A stretch of 64,000 nt of DNA from Oscillospiraceae bacterium (GTDB lineage Bacteria > Bacillota > Clostridia > Oscillospirales > Acutalibacteraceae). Shown piece after piece: positions 17,713-26,585 of the stretch (position 1 is the first letter of the stretch; each line of letters starts with the position of its first letter). Where the stretch lies: positions 35,337-99,336 of the forward strand of contig SVPR01000008.1 in assembly GCA_015065785.1 (NCBI GenBank), read 5' to 3'. Under the pieces are notes generated by a model that did not search any database, was not told where the DNA came from, and saw only the letters and a list, made by a program, of their open reading frames with translations. The translations under genes and the position numbers were made by a program.

Positions 17713-18726
17713 ATGAAGATTTTAAGTATAGAAAGCTCTTGTGATGAAACTGCCGCTGCGGTAGTTGAGGACGGAAGAAAAGTTCTTTCGAATATTGTTG
17801 CAAGTCAGGTTGAAGAGCATAAAATTTATGGCGGAGTTGTGCCTGAAATTGCCTCCCGCCGTCATGTTGAAGCAATAAGCGGTGTAGTAAAAAATGCTTT
17901 GGAAGAGGCTGACTGCAAGTTAGAGGATATTGACGCTATTGCTGTGACTTATGCACCCGGTCTTATAGGCGCACTTTTAGTTGGTGTGAATTATGCTAAA
18001 GGACTTTCATTTGCAACAGGCAAGCCTTTAGTTCCCGTTCATCATTTAAGGTCACACATAGCGGCTAATTATCTGACTAACGAAGATTTAAAGCCACCGT
18101 TTTTAGCTCTCGTAGTGTCAGGTGGTCACAGCCATATTGTTAATGTCAAAAGCTACACAGAGTTTGAAGTAATAGGCAGAACCCGTGACGATGCCGCAGG
18201 TGAAGCAATGGATAAAGCCGCAAGAACTGTCGGGCTTCCATACCCCGGTGGTGTGAATCTTGATAAAATATCAGTGAATGGTGATGAAAATAAATATAAA
18301 TTTCCGATACCACACCTTTCAACAGGTAAATATGATTTCAGCTTTTCAGGTCTTAAAACCTTTGCAGTCAATTTAGCACATAATGCTTCCCAAAAGGGTG
18401 AAGAGGTAAAAGCAGAGGATTTAGGAGCATCATTTATTAAAACTGTTACAGATATTCTTGTTAAGAATACAATTTTAGCCGCACAGGATAACAAGGTTCA
18501 GCAGATTGTTTTAGCAGGTGGTGTTTCTGCAAATTCGCGACTCCGCAGAAAAATGGCAGAGGCTTGTGAACAAAACGGCTTTAAGCTCTATATGCCGGAA
18601 CTTAAATATTGTGGCGATAATGCCGCAATGGTAGGCTCACAGGGGTATTACGAATTTTTAAGTGGCAAAAGGGCAGACCTTGACCTTAATGCAGTCGCTT
18701 CAATGAGCATTACGGAAGAATGCTGA
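17713..18726 (+). CDS. tsaD: tRNA N6-threonylcarbamoyladenosine transferase TsaD
   Basis: This 337-residue protein transfers threonylcarbamoyl to A37 of ANN-decoding tRNAs, with TsaB, TsaE and TsaC (not in this window). It shows IESSCDETAAAVV at the N-terminus, the metal-binding HHLRSH motif, VSGGHSHIV, PYPGGVNLDK, and the second ATP loop LAGGVSANSRLR. It starts at the base after the rimI stop, with GGAG eight bases upstream. The stop codon (TGA in GAATGCTGAATGC) belongs to the repeat element that begins inside the last codons, so the terminal Glu-Cys is repeat-encoded. Confidence 0.97.
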   Translation: MKILSIESSCDETAAAVVEDGRKVLSNIVASQVEEHKIYGGVVPEIASRRHVEAISGVVKNALEEADCKLEDIDAIAVTYAPGLIGALLVGVNYAKGLSFATGKPLVPVHHLRSHIAANYLTNEDLKPPFLALVVSGGHSHIVNVKSYTEFEVIGRTRDDAAGEAMDKAARTVGLPYPGGVNLDKISVNGDENKYKFPIPHLSTGKYDFSFSGLKTFAVNLAHNASQKGEEVKAEDLGASFIKTVTDILVKNTILAAQDNKVQQIVLAGGVSANSRLRRKMAEACEQNGFKLYMPELKYCGDNAAMVGSQGYYEFLSGKRADLDLNAVASMSITEEC

Positions 18727-18981
18727 ATGCAGAGTGCAGAATGCAGAATTTTGGAACTGCGTTGCATTATAATTCAATAACAAAAAGATAAGTTCTATCA
18801 TTTAAAGTTCTTCGTAAACTAAAAATGATAGAACTTAGTTGTTTTTATTCAATTAAATATAATCAAGTCCGCAGGACTTCCGAAATTCAGCACTCAGCAT
18901 TCAGCACTCAGCACTTGAACGAAGCGAACCCTGTTTCCTGTTTTCTGCTTCCTGCTTTCTGTTTTCTATTTCCTATATTCT
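18718..18981. repeat. Heptad-arm palindromic element, copy 5
   Basis: The element starts inside the last codons of tsaD. The core is at 18790-18836, in the same orientation as copy 1. The left arm is short (GAATGCT, GAATGCA, GAGTGCA units and GGAACTGCGTTGC). The right arm runs through AAGTCCGCAGGACTT, CAGCACT/CAGCATT heptads and then a long degenerate run of CTGTTTC, CTGCTTC and CTATTTC heptads to about 18981. Confidence 0.9.
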
Positions 18982-19072
18982 AAAACAAATACACTACAAG
19001 TTTAATAAAGTCAAAAGAAAATGCAAAAAAATGTCATTTTTGGTCAAATTTTAATCATTTGGAAAAAAATAC

Positions 19073-19100
19073 TTCCAAAAAATAATAAATGTGTTAAAAT
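19073..19100 (+). promoter_or_regulatory. Candidate promoter of the structured RNA
   Basis: A weak -35 TTCCAA (19073-19078) and a -10 TAAAAT (19095-19100) are 16 bp apart and would start transcription at about 19107. Confidence 0.45.
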
Positions 19101-19106
19101 GTAAAT

Positions 19107-19277
19107 CGTTGAGGCAGTTCTCACACCAACTGCTTCAATTAGGTTTTACATAAACCATAGGGGGAGGAATATTAGTTTTCGGAATTAATATTCCTAAAAA
19201 AATCACAGAGTCAGGTTTTGCAGTTCTACTGCTTTCGCTTCTTTCCTGATTCTGTGTTTTTTATTTTTTCTTTTAAA
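19107..19277 (+). ncRNA. Candidate structured small RNA with its own terminator
   Basis: No open frame of useful length lies here, but four stems follow one another. GAGGCAGTT (19111-19119) pairs with AACTGCTTC (19128-19136). GGTTT (19142-19146) pairs with AAACC (19152-19156). GGAATATTA (19166-19174) pairs with TAATATTCC (19186-19194). A 12-bp stem CACAGAGTCAGG (19204-19215) with CCTGATTCTGTG (19245-19256) encloses a GCAGT/ACTGC sub-hairpin and ends in a T-rich tail, as in a terminator. GGGGGAGG at 19159-19167 is single-stranded or partly paired. It does not match 6S, SRP, tmRNA, T-box or riboswitch consensus that I know. It could be a trans-acting sRNA or a leader of the next gene. Confidence 0.5.
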
Positions 19278-19344
19278 GTGTTGAAATTTGTCGAAAAGTG
19301 AAGTATTATATTGAACATCAATAAGATGTCAGGAAAAAAACTAT

Positions 19345-20103
19345 ATGAAAATCAAAAGTTTTTTATGCTTAATACTTTGCTTTTCGTTTTTTGCTTCTTC
19401 TTGTAGTAAGAACGAAGAAAATGTATCGTTAAACGAGAAGATAATTGCTGTAGAAATTGATTCTTTAGCTCTCGAAGTGGCTAACACTATTAAAAATGAG
19501 GTTAAAGAAATCAAAACCTTTTCGACGCAGGATGGTGCGGTATCAGCAGTTGAAACCAAAAATGCTGATTTTGTCGTGCTTGATGAATTTTCGACTTCAC
19601 TATATCTTGAAAACAAAAGGGATTTGAGGGTTGTAAAGGTGTTGCCATTTACAGTCGAGAACTGCATATATTTTAACGGTAATACAGAATTATTGAATAA
19701 ATTTAACAGTAAGATTTTAGAATTGTTAGAAAATGGTACTATAGAAAATATAAAAGAAGCCTATAAAACAAGTGACGGCTATTACCCGGAACTGAAAAAG
19801 CTTTCAGAAAATGCACCGACGCTTGTAATGGCAACTGATATTGCAGGTCTGCCTTATACAGATTTGTCAGAAAGTGGCTATGTAGTTGGTATTGATGCAG
19901 ATGTCGCTTCTATCATTGCAAATTCATTGGACTGTAATTTAGAAATTGTTGTTACAACTGCCGATGAAATGTTCAATATGTTAAGTGAAAACAAGGTGGA
20001 TTTTGTAATGTCAGGGCTTATGTATAACAGTAAGCGTGAAGAAATTTATGACAGCTCATTAGCATATTTAAGCGTTGAATATTACTTGTTGGAAAAAGCT
20101 TGA
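19345..20103 (+). CDS. Family-3 solute-binding lipoprotein with swapped lobe order
   Basis: This 252-residue lipoprotein has its lipobox at FASSC (Cys20). Residues about 35-140 (GAVSAVETKNADFVVLDEFS, FTVENCIYFNGNTELLNKF, LENGTIENIKEAY) match the second lobe and C-terminal helices of the binding protein at 5597 (GAVAVQALIAGKVDCVIIDN, YAVEDYAICFNKADTELQEK, IADGSVKTVVDKY). Residues about 158-252 (TLVMATDIAGLPYTDL, GYVVGIDADVASIIANSLD, MSGLMYNSKREEIYDSS) match its first lobe. The protein thus reads lobe 2 then lobe 1, a circular permutation or a remnant of a tandem duplication. No transporter genes adjoin it, and the ligand is unknown. Confidence 0.82.
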   Translation: MKIKSFLCLILCFSFFASSCSKNEENVSLNEKIIAVEIDSLALEVANTIKNEVKEIKTFSTQDGAVSAVETKNADFVVLDEFSTSLYLENKRDLRVVKVLPFTVENCIYFNGNTELLNKFNSKILELLENGTIENIKEAYKTSDGYYPELKKLSENAPTLVMATDIAGLPYTDLSESGYVVGIDADVASIIANSLDCNLEIVVTTADEMFNMLSENKVDFVMSGLMYNSKREEIYDSSLAYLSVEYYLLEKA

Positions 20104-20225
20104 TAAAAGCAAGTGTCACTGAGAGGTTGCATTTTTGTGAGTGGTGAATTTGCACAACTTAATAAGAAAAAATTTGCCATTTTTAACAAGGTTGTTTTTT
20201 GTACCTTTAATTTATTCTTTTTTTG

Positions 20226-20254
20226 TTGCAAACTTCTGGTTGCTATGCTATAAT
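20226..20254 (+). promoter_or_regulatory. Promoter of the symporter-like gene
   Basis: TTGCAA (20226-20231) and a perfect TATAAT (20249-20254) are 17 bp apart, 32 bp before the start codon. Confidence 0.75.
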
Positions 20255-20286
20255 CAACTAGATATGTAACCGTGGAGGTGTCTTTT

Positions 20287-21870
20287 TTGGAAAATGAAAA
20301 TTTAGAAGTCCAAGAAAGCGTTGCGGTAGCTACTGAATCAGATGGTAAAGATTACAGAGAATATGTCTATGAAAACCGTCGTTATGTAGGTCTTAAAGAA
20401 ACAATCTGGTATGTTGTTTATGATATGTGCCAGAGCTTTAACATCGACTCCTTTAACGATCGTTTCGTTACTAATATTCTTCAGATTGACCTTGACTTTC
20501 AGACTATCGTGCGTGTTGTTAACGGATTTTGGGATGTTATTAACGATATTTTTACAGCGGCTATCGTTGAAAAAACTCGTACTCGTTGGGGTAAATTCAA
20601 GCCGTATCTTGTTGCTCTCGGTATTCCGGGTACATTAGGTACATGCTTTTATTGGTTAATGCCTATGATATTCAAGGGCAAGGGCGCAAGAGATATGAGT
20701 AAGTTCCTTACATACTTTATCTTAGCGATTGTCCGTGAAGGTGCCGGAACATTCAGAACGATTGCGAGAACAGGTATGCTGGCGACAATTACGCCTCACC
20801 CTGTTGACCGTACACGACTGATAACAATGGCAGAATTTGTTTCGGGTGCATTAGGTGAAAAATTACCACAGCAGGTTCTTACTGTTCTTCTCGACTTAAT
20901 CGGTAATAAGGTTATTAACCTTTCATACACAAGTACATTTATGGTTATGGGTAACTTTACTTCAATCGTAGCCGGAGTTGCAGCGTTAGTATTCTGCGTT
21001 ATGACTCGTGAAAGAGTTATGCAGTCGATTGAAACACCGAGTGTTATACAAGGTATCAAGTCAGTTATCAATAACAAGCCGATTTTATTACTTACACTTT
21101 CAGAAACACTTTCAAACTTCAGTGTTGGCGGTAGTATCAACGACTACTACATAGATGTTCTTAACTTTGCTTCTATGACAATGGTTGCAGGTATTCCGGG
21201 TGCTATTATTAACCCATTCTCATTCTACTTTGTACCTTGGTTCAGAAGAAGATTCTCAACAAAAACTCTTTATCTTGTTTCTACAAAGATTCAACCTATC
21301 TTAGATATTCCTGTATATCTCATTGGTATGATAGGCGGTAAGCACAACGGTATTTATAAGAAAGTTTTACCGATGTTCTTTGTTATGGCAATTAAAGAAA
21401 TGATATTCATGGTATTCTGGGGTGTTCGTAGAGTTATTCCAAGTGAAATGTATAACGAAGCTATGGACTACTGTGAATGGAAGAATGGCTATCGTACAGA
21501 GGCTATGACTTCTGTTGCTAAAGACCTTACTACTAAGTTAGCAAGTATCCTGAACTCATCACTTTCATTACAGCTTAAGAAATTGATTGGTTACGATATC
21601 AGCTCTTACACACAAGGTCAGGCACAAACAGATGACACAAAACACGGTCTTTTCGCAATGGCAACAATTATTCCAACCGTTACAGGTCTTTTAGGAATCA
21701 TTCCGATTCTTTTCTATGATTTGAGCGGTGAAAAGAGAGAGCGTATGTACGCTGAGCTTCTTGTTCGTCGTGAGCAGACTGCTGCAAAAGCTGCTGATGC
21801 TACTGCAGAAGAGCTTAAAGCTCTCGGTAAAGAACAAATGGAAATTGGTACACAAAAGAAAAGCTTATAA
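20287..21870 (+). CDS. MFS/GPH-family sugar:cation symporter-like protein
   Basis: This 527-residue polytopic membrane protein of the MFS_2 (glycoside-pentoside-hexuronide:cation) group is identified by RVVNGFWDVINDIFTAAIVEKTRTRWGKFKPYL, the D-P/N-D-x-x-x-G-x-x-x-D-R-T-x-x-R-W-G-K/R-R/F signature in variant form. About twelve hydrophobic segments follow. The N-terminal 40 residues are an acidic cytosolic extension. It would import a glycoside or sugar acid with Na+ or H+. The start is taken as TTG 20287, six bases after GGAGGTG (20274-20280); earlier GTG codons lie inside or before that ribosome site. Confidence 0.8.
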   Translation: MENENLEVQESVAVATESDGKDYREYVYENRRYVGLKETIWYVVYDMCQSFNIDSFNDRFVTNILQIDLDFQTIVRVVNGFWDVINDIFTAAIVEKTRTRWGKFKPYLVALGIPGTLGTCFYWLMPMIFKGKGARDMSKFLTYFILAIVREGAGTFRTIARTGMLATITPHPVDRTRLITMAEFVSGALGEKLPQQVLTVLLDLIGNKVINLSYTSTFMVMGNFTSIVAGVAALVFCVMTRERVMQSIETPSVIQGIKSVINNKPILLLTLSETLSNFSVGGSINDYYIDVLNFASMTMVAGIPGAIINPFSFYFVPWFRRRFSTKTLYLVSTKIQPILDIPVYLIGMIGGKHNGIYKKVLPMFFVMAIKEMIFMVFWGVRRVIPSEMYNEAMDYCEWKNGYRTEAMTSVAKDLTTKLASILNSSLSLQLKKLIGYDISSYTQGQAQTDDTKHGLFAMATIIPTVTGLLGIIPILFYDLSGEKRERMYAELLVRREQTAAKAADATAEELKALGKEQMEIGTQKKSL

Positions 21871-21877
21871 TTAAAAT

Positions 21878-21909
21878 AAAACGGTGACACCCTGGGTGTC
21901 ACCGTTTTT
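21878..21909 (+). terminator. Rho-independent terminator
   Basis: CGGTGACAC and GTGTCACCG, with A-rich left flank and TTTTT right flank, lie eight bases after the symporter gene stop. Confidence 0.9.
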
Positions 21910-21934
21910 GATAGAGCATTTAACGAGTGATATT

Positions 21935-22720
21935 ATGTTAAAACAAAGATTTTTAAAAAATTCATCAAGAGTTCTGATAGTTTCTACTGCGTTGCTTTTC
22001 ATAAGTAATGCAATTGTATGGGCAGTTTATGAGTTCCCGTCTGTCGAAGCAAAGTTGGGTTTTTTCAGTAAGCTACCCGATTTGTCAGTATATATATTTA
22101 CTTTTTTATCTTATCTTGCTTTGAATGATGAAAAAGCGGCACACAGAAAAATTAAAGATATCAAAAGTCAGAAAAAGCTTAAATTTTTAAAAGTTTTTTT
22201 AATATTTGTGTTTGTTTCGCATTTCTTTAAATTTACAATTCAAAGTGCGTTATTCAATCTCGATAACTCGTTCTTCAGTGTTGTTTCTGATATATTTATG
22301 ACAGTAGCATCATTCAGTTTCTTCTTGTTGCTTGTGTCGTTGTGGTATCTCTTGAGAGATAAGGATGAAGGTAAAATTAAATTTGTAGCAGGTGTATCGG
22401 TTTTAGTTTCAGTTGTTTACACTATATGCAAATTTATAATAGGCAGAAAAGTGCTTCCGACATATTCATATTCAGCATTTTCAAATGATGAGTATGTTCT
22501 TGCTCAGCGAATTCAATATGCATTATGTCTTGTTCAGTATGCAGTAAATATAATTATGTTTGCCTCAGTAAAAAAACATTATGAGAAAAAAGAATTTGTT
22601 TCAGAGCAGGAAGAAAGCAAAAAAGAAAAGCCTTTAAGACCACAGGTTGTTGAAAGCATTGCTAATGATGATGGCTATGGCATTGATTTTGTTGATGACA
22701 ATAATTTTTTAGCCGAATAA
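21935..22720 (+). CDS. Unknown six-helix membrane protein
   Basis: This 261-residue protein has about six hydrophobic segments: VLIVSTALLFISNAIVWAVY, DLSVYIFTFLSYLAL, FLKVFLIFVFVSHFF, a segment around IFMTVASFSFFLLLVSLWYLL, VAGVSVLVSVVYTICKF and YALCLVQYAVNIIMFASV. A charged cytosolic tail rich in Glu/Lys follows (KKHYEKKEFVSEQEESKKEK). I do not recognise the family. ATG 21935 is chosen because an earlier in-frame ATG at 21884 is inside the preceding terminator; GAGTGA precedes 21935 by four bases. It lies downstream of that terminator, so it may have its own weak promoter or depend on read-through. Confidence 0.7.
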   Translation: MLKQRFLKNSSRVLIVSTALLFISNAIVWAVYEFPSVEAKLGFFSKLPDLSVYIFTFLSYLALNDEKAAHRKIKDIKSQKKLKFLKVFLIFVFVSHFFKFTIQSALFNLDNSFFSVVSDIFMTVASFSFFLLLVSLWYLLRDKDEGKIKFVAGVSVLVSVVYTICKFIIGRKVLPTYSYSAFSNDEYVLAQRIQYALCLVQYAVNIIMFASVKKHYEKKEFVSEQEESKKEKPLRPQVVESIANDDGYGIDFVDDNNFLAE

Positions 22721-22728
22721 ATTTAATG

Positions 22729-22757
22729 CACCGCTTGTATAATTTATACAGGCGGTG
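22729..22757 (+). promoter_or_regulatory. Hairpin overlapping the ribosome site of the GHL10 gene
   Basis: CACCGCTTGTATA (22729-22741) pairs with TATACAGGCGGTG (22745-22757) with one G-U pair, followed by TTTTT and then the ATG at 22763. The right arm GGCGGTG is also the only plausible ribosome site. The element reads both as a terminator for the membrane-protein gene and as an RBS-masking hairpin for the next gene. Confidence 0.65.
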
Positions 22758-22762
22758 TTTTT

Positions 22763-23992
22763 ATGAAAAAAATAATTTTAGTTCTGGTAGCAGTTTTGTC
22801 ACTGAATTTATCCTCGTGCAGTTATTCGGGGGTGGCTGAAAATATTGACACTAATGCAGAGGTGCAAGTGGGAGTAACAGAAATAGAAGCAGAAAGGGAG
22901 CTTCGTGGTGTGTGGCTCAGCTTTTATGAAATTTCAGCAATGTGTAAGGGTGTCAGTGAAGCTACATACAGAATGAATGCAGAGGATGTAATAAGAAATA
23001 TAAGTGAGAACAAGTTGAATACTGTGTTTTATCAAGTGAGATGCTTCAGCGATGCACTTTATGAGTCAACTGTTTTTCCCACCTCGAAATATATAGCAGA
23101 AGCAGAGGGTGAAAAACTTGAGTTTGACCCGCTTGAAATATTTATTGAAATTGCCAACACATATAATGTAGATGTTCACGCGTGGGTTAATCCTTTCAGA
23201 GTGTCGTATTCAGTCGATTTTAACTCGCTGAGTGATAGTAACCCAGCAAAAAAGCTTTATAATGAAAATCAAAACACCGAAAGTCTTATAATTTGTGAAA
23301 AAGGTATTTTTTATAATCCTGCAGATGAAAATGCAAGAAAGGTCATTTTGCAGGGTGTAAGAGAATTAGTCGAAAATTATGATATAAAAGGAATTCAATT
23401 TGATGATTACTTTTACCCCGAAACAGAAAAAATGAACGACGAATCTTGCTATGAAAAATATAAATCAAGTGGTGGACAGTTGTCTTTAGCAGAATGGCGA
23501 AAGCAGAACATATCAGGCTTTGTTTCATCAGTTTATATGTTAATAAAGGGCTGTGACGAAAATTTAGTTTTTGGCATCAGTCCGTCAGCAAGCTTCAGCA
23601 AAAATGAAAAAATATATGCGGATATTAAGCTCTGGTGTAGTGAAGAGGGCTTTGTTGATTATATTATGCCACAGGTTTATTTCGGCTTCTTGAATGAAAC
23701 AATGCCGTTTGAAACGGTAATAGATGAATGGTGCGAAATTGAGAGGTATAAAGGTGTAAAGCTTTACTGTGGTTTTTCGCCATATAAATGCGGAGCCTCA
23801 GATGAAAATGCAGGTGAGGGCAAGAATGAATGGATAGAAAATGATGATATAATATCAAGACAATATGAATATTTGAAGCAAACCGAGTTTTTTGATGGCT
23901 TCGTTTTATATTCTTATTCATATTGCTTTGGTGAAAATGTTACGGAAAATTCAAAAATTGAAATTGAAAGACTGTTACAGTATTTGAGGTAA
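22763..23992 (+). CDS. GHL10/DUF187-family glycosyl-hydrolase-like lipoprotein
   Basis: This 409-residue surface lipoprotein has its lipobox at LNLSSC (Cys19). The mature part matches the GHL10 (YngK-type) TIM-barrel family: ELRGVWLSFYEIS at the start of strand 1, NKLNTVFYQVRCFSDALYES, VDVHAWVNPFRVS, GIQFDDYFYPE with candidate acidic catalytic residues, VFGISPSASF and DYIMPQVYFGF. GHL10 proteins are predicted to cleave a glycan, possibly peptidoglycan-related; activity is not established for most members. The 3' end of the gene forms the left arm of its terminator. Confidence 0.87.
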   Translation: MKKIILVLVAVLSLNLSSCSYSGVAENIDTNAEVQVGVTEIEAERELRGVWLSFYEISAMCKGVSEATYRMNAEDVIRNISENKLNTVFYQVRCFSDALYESTVFPTSKYIAEAEGEKLEFDPLEIFIEIANTYNVDVHAWVNPFRVSYSVDFNSLSDSNPAKKLYNENQNTESLIICEKGIFYNPADENARKVILQGVRELVENYDIKGIQFDDYFYPETEKMNDESCYEKYKSSGGQLSLAEWRKQNISGFVSSVYMLIKGCDENLVFGISPSASFSKNEKIYADIKLWCSEEGFVDYIMPQVYFGFLNETMPFETVIDEWCEIERYKGVKLYCGFSPYKCGASDENAGEGKNEWIENDDIISRQYEYLKQTEFFDGFVLYSYSYCFGENVTENSKIEIERLLQYLR

Positions 23993-24003
23993 CAGTCTTT
24001 TTA
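23967..24003 (+). terminator. Terminator overlapping the GHL10 stop codon
   Basis: AAAGACTGTTAC (23967-23978) and GTAACAGTCTTT (23989-24000) form a perfect 12-bp stem followed by TT. The TAA stop at 23990-23992 is inside the right arm. Confidence 0.85.
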
Positions 24004-24026
24004 CAATTTATAAACAGTTTGTTAAT

Positions 24027-24055
24027 TTGACTTGAAAGATGAAATATGGTATTAT
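24027..24055 (+). promoter_or_regulatory. Promoter of the autolysin gene
   Basis: TTGACT (24027-24032) and TATTAT (24050-24055) have a 17-bp spacer; the leader to ATG 24096 is about 34 nt. Confidence 0.7.
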
Positions 24056-24095
24056 ACATATATATTGTATTTTTTTGTCGAAACTAGGTGAGAGT

Positions 24096-26582
24096 ATGAA
24101 AAAACAATTTAAAAGAATAATATGCTTGTTGTTGGTTACAGCAACTTGCTTTACAATATTTATGTCAGCTTCTTCTGTAACTGCTTTTGCAGCAGAAGCA
24201 ACGCTTGGCGATGTTAATAATGATAATGAAATCACTACAAAAGACGCACTTTTAACAATGCGCTATGCTGCTAAGCTTGAAAAGCTTACTGATTCACAAA
24301 TCAAGGCGGCAGATTACGACAAAAATGGCTATGTAGATTTAGAGGATGCCCGTGCGATTTTAACTTATGTTACTTTAGGTGAGGGGTACGGAGATAATCT
24401 TAACAGAGCAGGTTTCCCTGCCTCTTATGTTGAGTTGCTTTTAGATTTGCATAAAAAGTATCCTGATTGGGAATTTGTTCCGTTTAAAACAGGTCTTAAA
24501 TGGGAAGATGCGGTTATGGGTGAGCATACACCTCACAACAAACAGCTTATTGAAAAGAATGTTGATGCATCTTTAAAATGTGCTTGTAGCTCCTGTGATG
24601 GTGTTATTCAGGAGGCTTCTTCCTGGGTCAGTGCTTCAAAAGAGGCAATTGAATATTATCTTGACCCAAGAAACTTTTTGAATGAACAATATATTTTCCA
24701 ATTCGAGAGCACTGCTTATTCAGGTAATCACACAAAAGCAGGTGTAGAGGCAATACTTGACGGCACATGGATGGAAAATAGTTACATTACTTATTATGAT
24801 GCGCTTGGTAATTCTAAAACCTACCTTGACTCTAAAGGTAAAAAGGTTAAATATTCTGACGCTATTATGCAGGCTGCTAAAGATAGCGGAATGAGTGCTT
24901 ATTATCTTGCTTCTAAAATTGTTCAGGAGGTAGGCTCTTCAAAGGCATCTTATGCGGGTGGCTCTTGTGGCACAAATGCCCCATACAACGGTATTTATAA
25001 TTACTATAATATCGGTGCATATACAGGTGCGGTTGACGGTCTTGAGTGGGCTAATGGTTACCTTAACACAAAGAGAGCAACAGCAAAGCTTTTAAAAGAA
25101 CCAAAAGCAGACGCCGCTGTAGTTGTAACAATTCCACAGAACAGTTCATCAATTTATTATATAGCAGAGGAAAACGGTTATTATTATGTTTCAACTGTAG
25201 TAAGCGGAAAAACTTATAAAGGCTATGTACTTAAAAGTGCGGTTAACCCAACAACTACTTACGGCAGACCGTGGGACAATCCTTATAAATCTATTTACTA
25301 CGGTGCTCAATATATTTATTCATCATTCTCTAAATATCAATATACAGGCTATTTACAAAAATTTAATGTAAATAAAGAATCCGGTAGCCTTTATTCTCAC
25401 GAATATATGGCTAATGTCAGAGCAGCTGCCAGTGAATCCAAGCATACCTATAACGCGTATGTTGATGCAGGTATTATTGCTTCGGCAAAGACTTTTGTTA
25501 TTCCTGTTTTCAACAATATGCCTAATGCAGATATGACAAGAGATGATGCTTTCAAAGCTTCAAGACCAACAGTTAAATGCACCTCCTGCAATATGACATC
25601 TTTAGTCCTTAATTGGACCGAAGTTGAAAATGCTGAGGGTTACCAGATTTACAGATTGAATGCCGATGGCACTTCAACAAAAATTGCAACGCTTAATTCG
25701 GATACCTTTAGTTATAGAGATACTTTAGGTACGCCTGCAACAAAAGCAACCTACAGAGTAAGGGCTTATACAACTGCAAAAGATGGTTCTTTGATAGTTT
25801 CAAAATATCATCAGTTTGAGGCGTCAACCTCAAGCGATGCACCGACTAATCTGAAGGTTACTTCAGTAACAGATGAAGCCGTTTCATTAAGCTGGACAGG
25901 CGTTAATAATTGCGACGGTTATAGAATTTTCAGATGGGATGCTATCTCTAATTCTTATACTGCAGTCGGAAAAACATCTGAAACTAAATTTACTGATAAA
26001 ACGGCTTTGAGTGGCACACAGTATAAATATAAGGTCTGTGCTTATATTTTATTGACACAACATTTTCATTCGGCTTATACCAATGAAGTTACAGCTAAAA
26101 CAACAGGTGAGGCGGCAACACAATTGGGCAAAGTTGATGTCAGTGATGTTCTTAATCTAAGGGCAGAGCCTGACACCAGCGGAACAATTATAATCCAGCT
26201 TAAAGCGGGTACTCAGGTTTATATTGTCAAACGCGAGGGCGAATGGTATAAAGTAAGAGTTGTAGTTGATGGTACAGCCTATACAGGCTACGCTCATTCT
26301 GATTACATTGTTATTACAAACAGTGATTTAACCCGTGAGCAATGCCCATACACCGAGCCTACCTCAACTCTCAGCAGTGGTAACACAGGTGATGGTGTTA
26401 AGTGGCTTCAATGGCACCTTTATAAATTAGGTTATTTAAAACAGACTGATATTGATGGTGACTTTGGCCCAACGACACTTTCGGCAGTTAAAAAATATCA
26501 GACAGATAAAAAATTAACTGTTGACGGGCTTGTAGGCTCAGGCACTCGTGGTCAGTTGAAAACAGATTATAATAATTCATAA
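24096..26582 (+). CDS. Modular secreted autolysin: dockerin-like, glucosaminidase, Fn3, SH3, PG-binding
   Basis: This 828-residue protein has a Sec signal (residues 1-34), then a dockerin-like calcium-loop pair (GDVNNDNEITTKDALLTMRY, ADYDKNGYVDLEDARAILTY; about 37-90). An N-acetylglucosaminidase region (about 110-420) contains ASKIVQEVG, where Glu278 is the likely catalytic acid, and NGIYNYYNIGAYTG, which resembles LytD-type enzymes. Two Fn3-like domains (about 490-668), a bacterial SH3 domain (LNLRAEPDTSG, about 675-740) and a C-terminal PG_binding_1 domain (GDGVKWLQWHLYKLGY, about 760-828) follow. It should cut and bind the cell wall during growth or separation. ATG 24096 follows AGGTGA; the upstream in-frame ATG 24039 overlaps the promoter. 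Confidence 0.9.
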   Translation: MKKQFKRIICLLLVTATCFTIFMSASSVTAFAAEATLGDVNNDNEITTKDALLTMRYAAKLEKLTDSQIKAADYDKNGYVDLEDARAILTYVTLGEGYGDNLNRAGFPASYVELLLDLHKKYPDWEFVPFKTGLKWEDAVMGEHTPHNKQLIEKNVDASLKCACSSCDGVIQEASSWVSASKEAIEYYLDPRNFLNEQYIFQFESTAYSGNHTKAGVEAILDGTWMENSYITYYDALGNSKTYLDSKGKKVKYSDAIMQAAKDSGMSAYYLASKIVQEVGSSKASYAGGSCGTNAPYNGIYNYYNIGAYTGAVDGLEWANGYLNTKRATAKLLKEPKADAAVVVTIPQNSSSIYYIAEENGYYYVSTVVSGKTYKGYVLKSAVNPTTTYGRPWDNPYKSIYYGAQYIYSSFSKYQYTGYLQKFNVNKESGSLYSHEYMANVRAAASESKHTYNAYVDAGIIASAKTFVIPVFNNMPNADMTRDDAFKASRPTVKCTSCNMTSLVLNWTEVENAEGYQIYRLNADGTSTKIATLNSDTFSYRDTLGTPATKATYRVRAYTTAKDGSLIVSKYHQFEASTSSDAPTNLKVTSVTDEAVSLSWTGVNNCDGYRIFRWDAISNSYTAVGKTSETKFTDKTALSGTQYKYKVCAYILLTQHFHSAYTNEVTAKTTGEAATQLGKVDVSDVLNLRAEPDTSGTIIIQLKAGTQVYIVKREGEWYKVRVVVDGTAYTGYAHSDYIVITNSDLTREQCPYTEPTSTLSSGNTGDGVKWLQWHLYKLGYLKQTDIDGDFGPTTLSAVKKYQTDKKLTVDGLVGSGTRGQLKTDYNNS

Positions 26583-26585
26583 AAA

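Noticed and set aside
19107..19277. 6S RNA, SRP RNA, T-box or a known riboswitch
   Set aside because: No 5'-3' closing stem or large bubble for 6S, no GGAAGCAGCC-type SRP loop, no T-box AGGGUGGNACCGCG, and no riboswitch core that I recognise.
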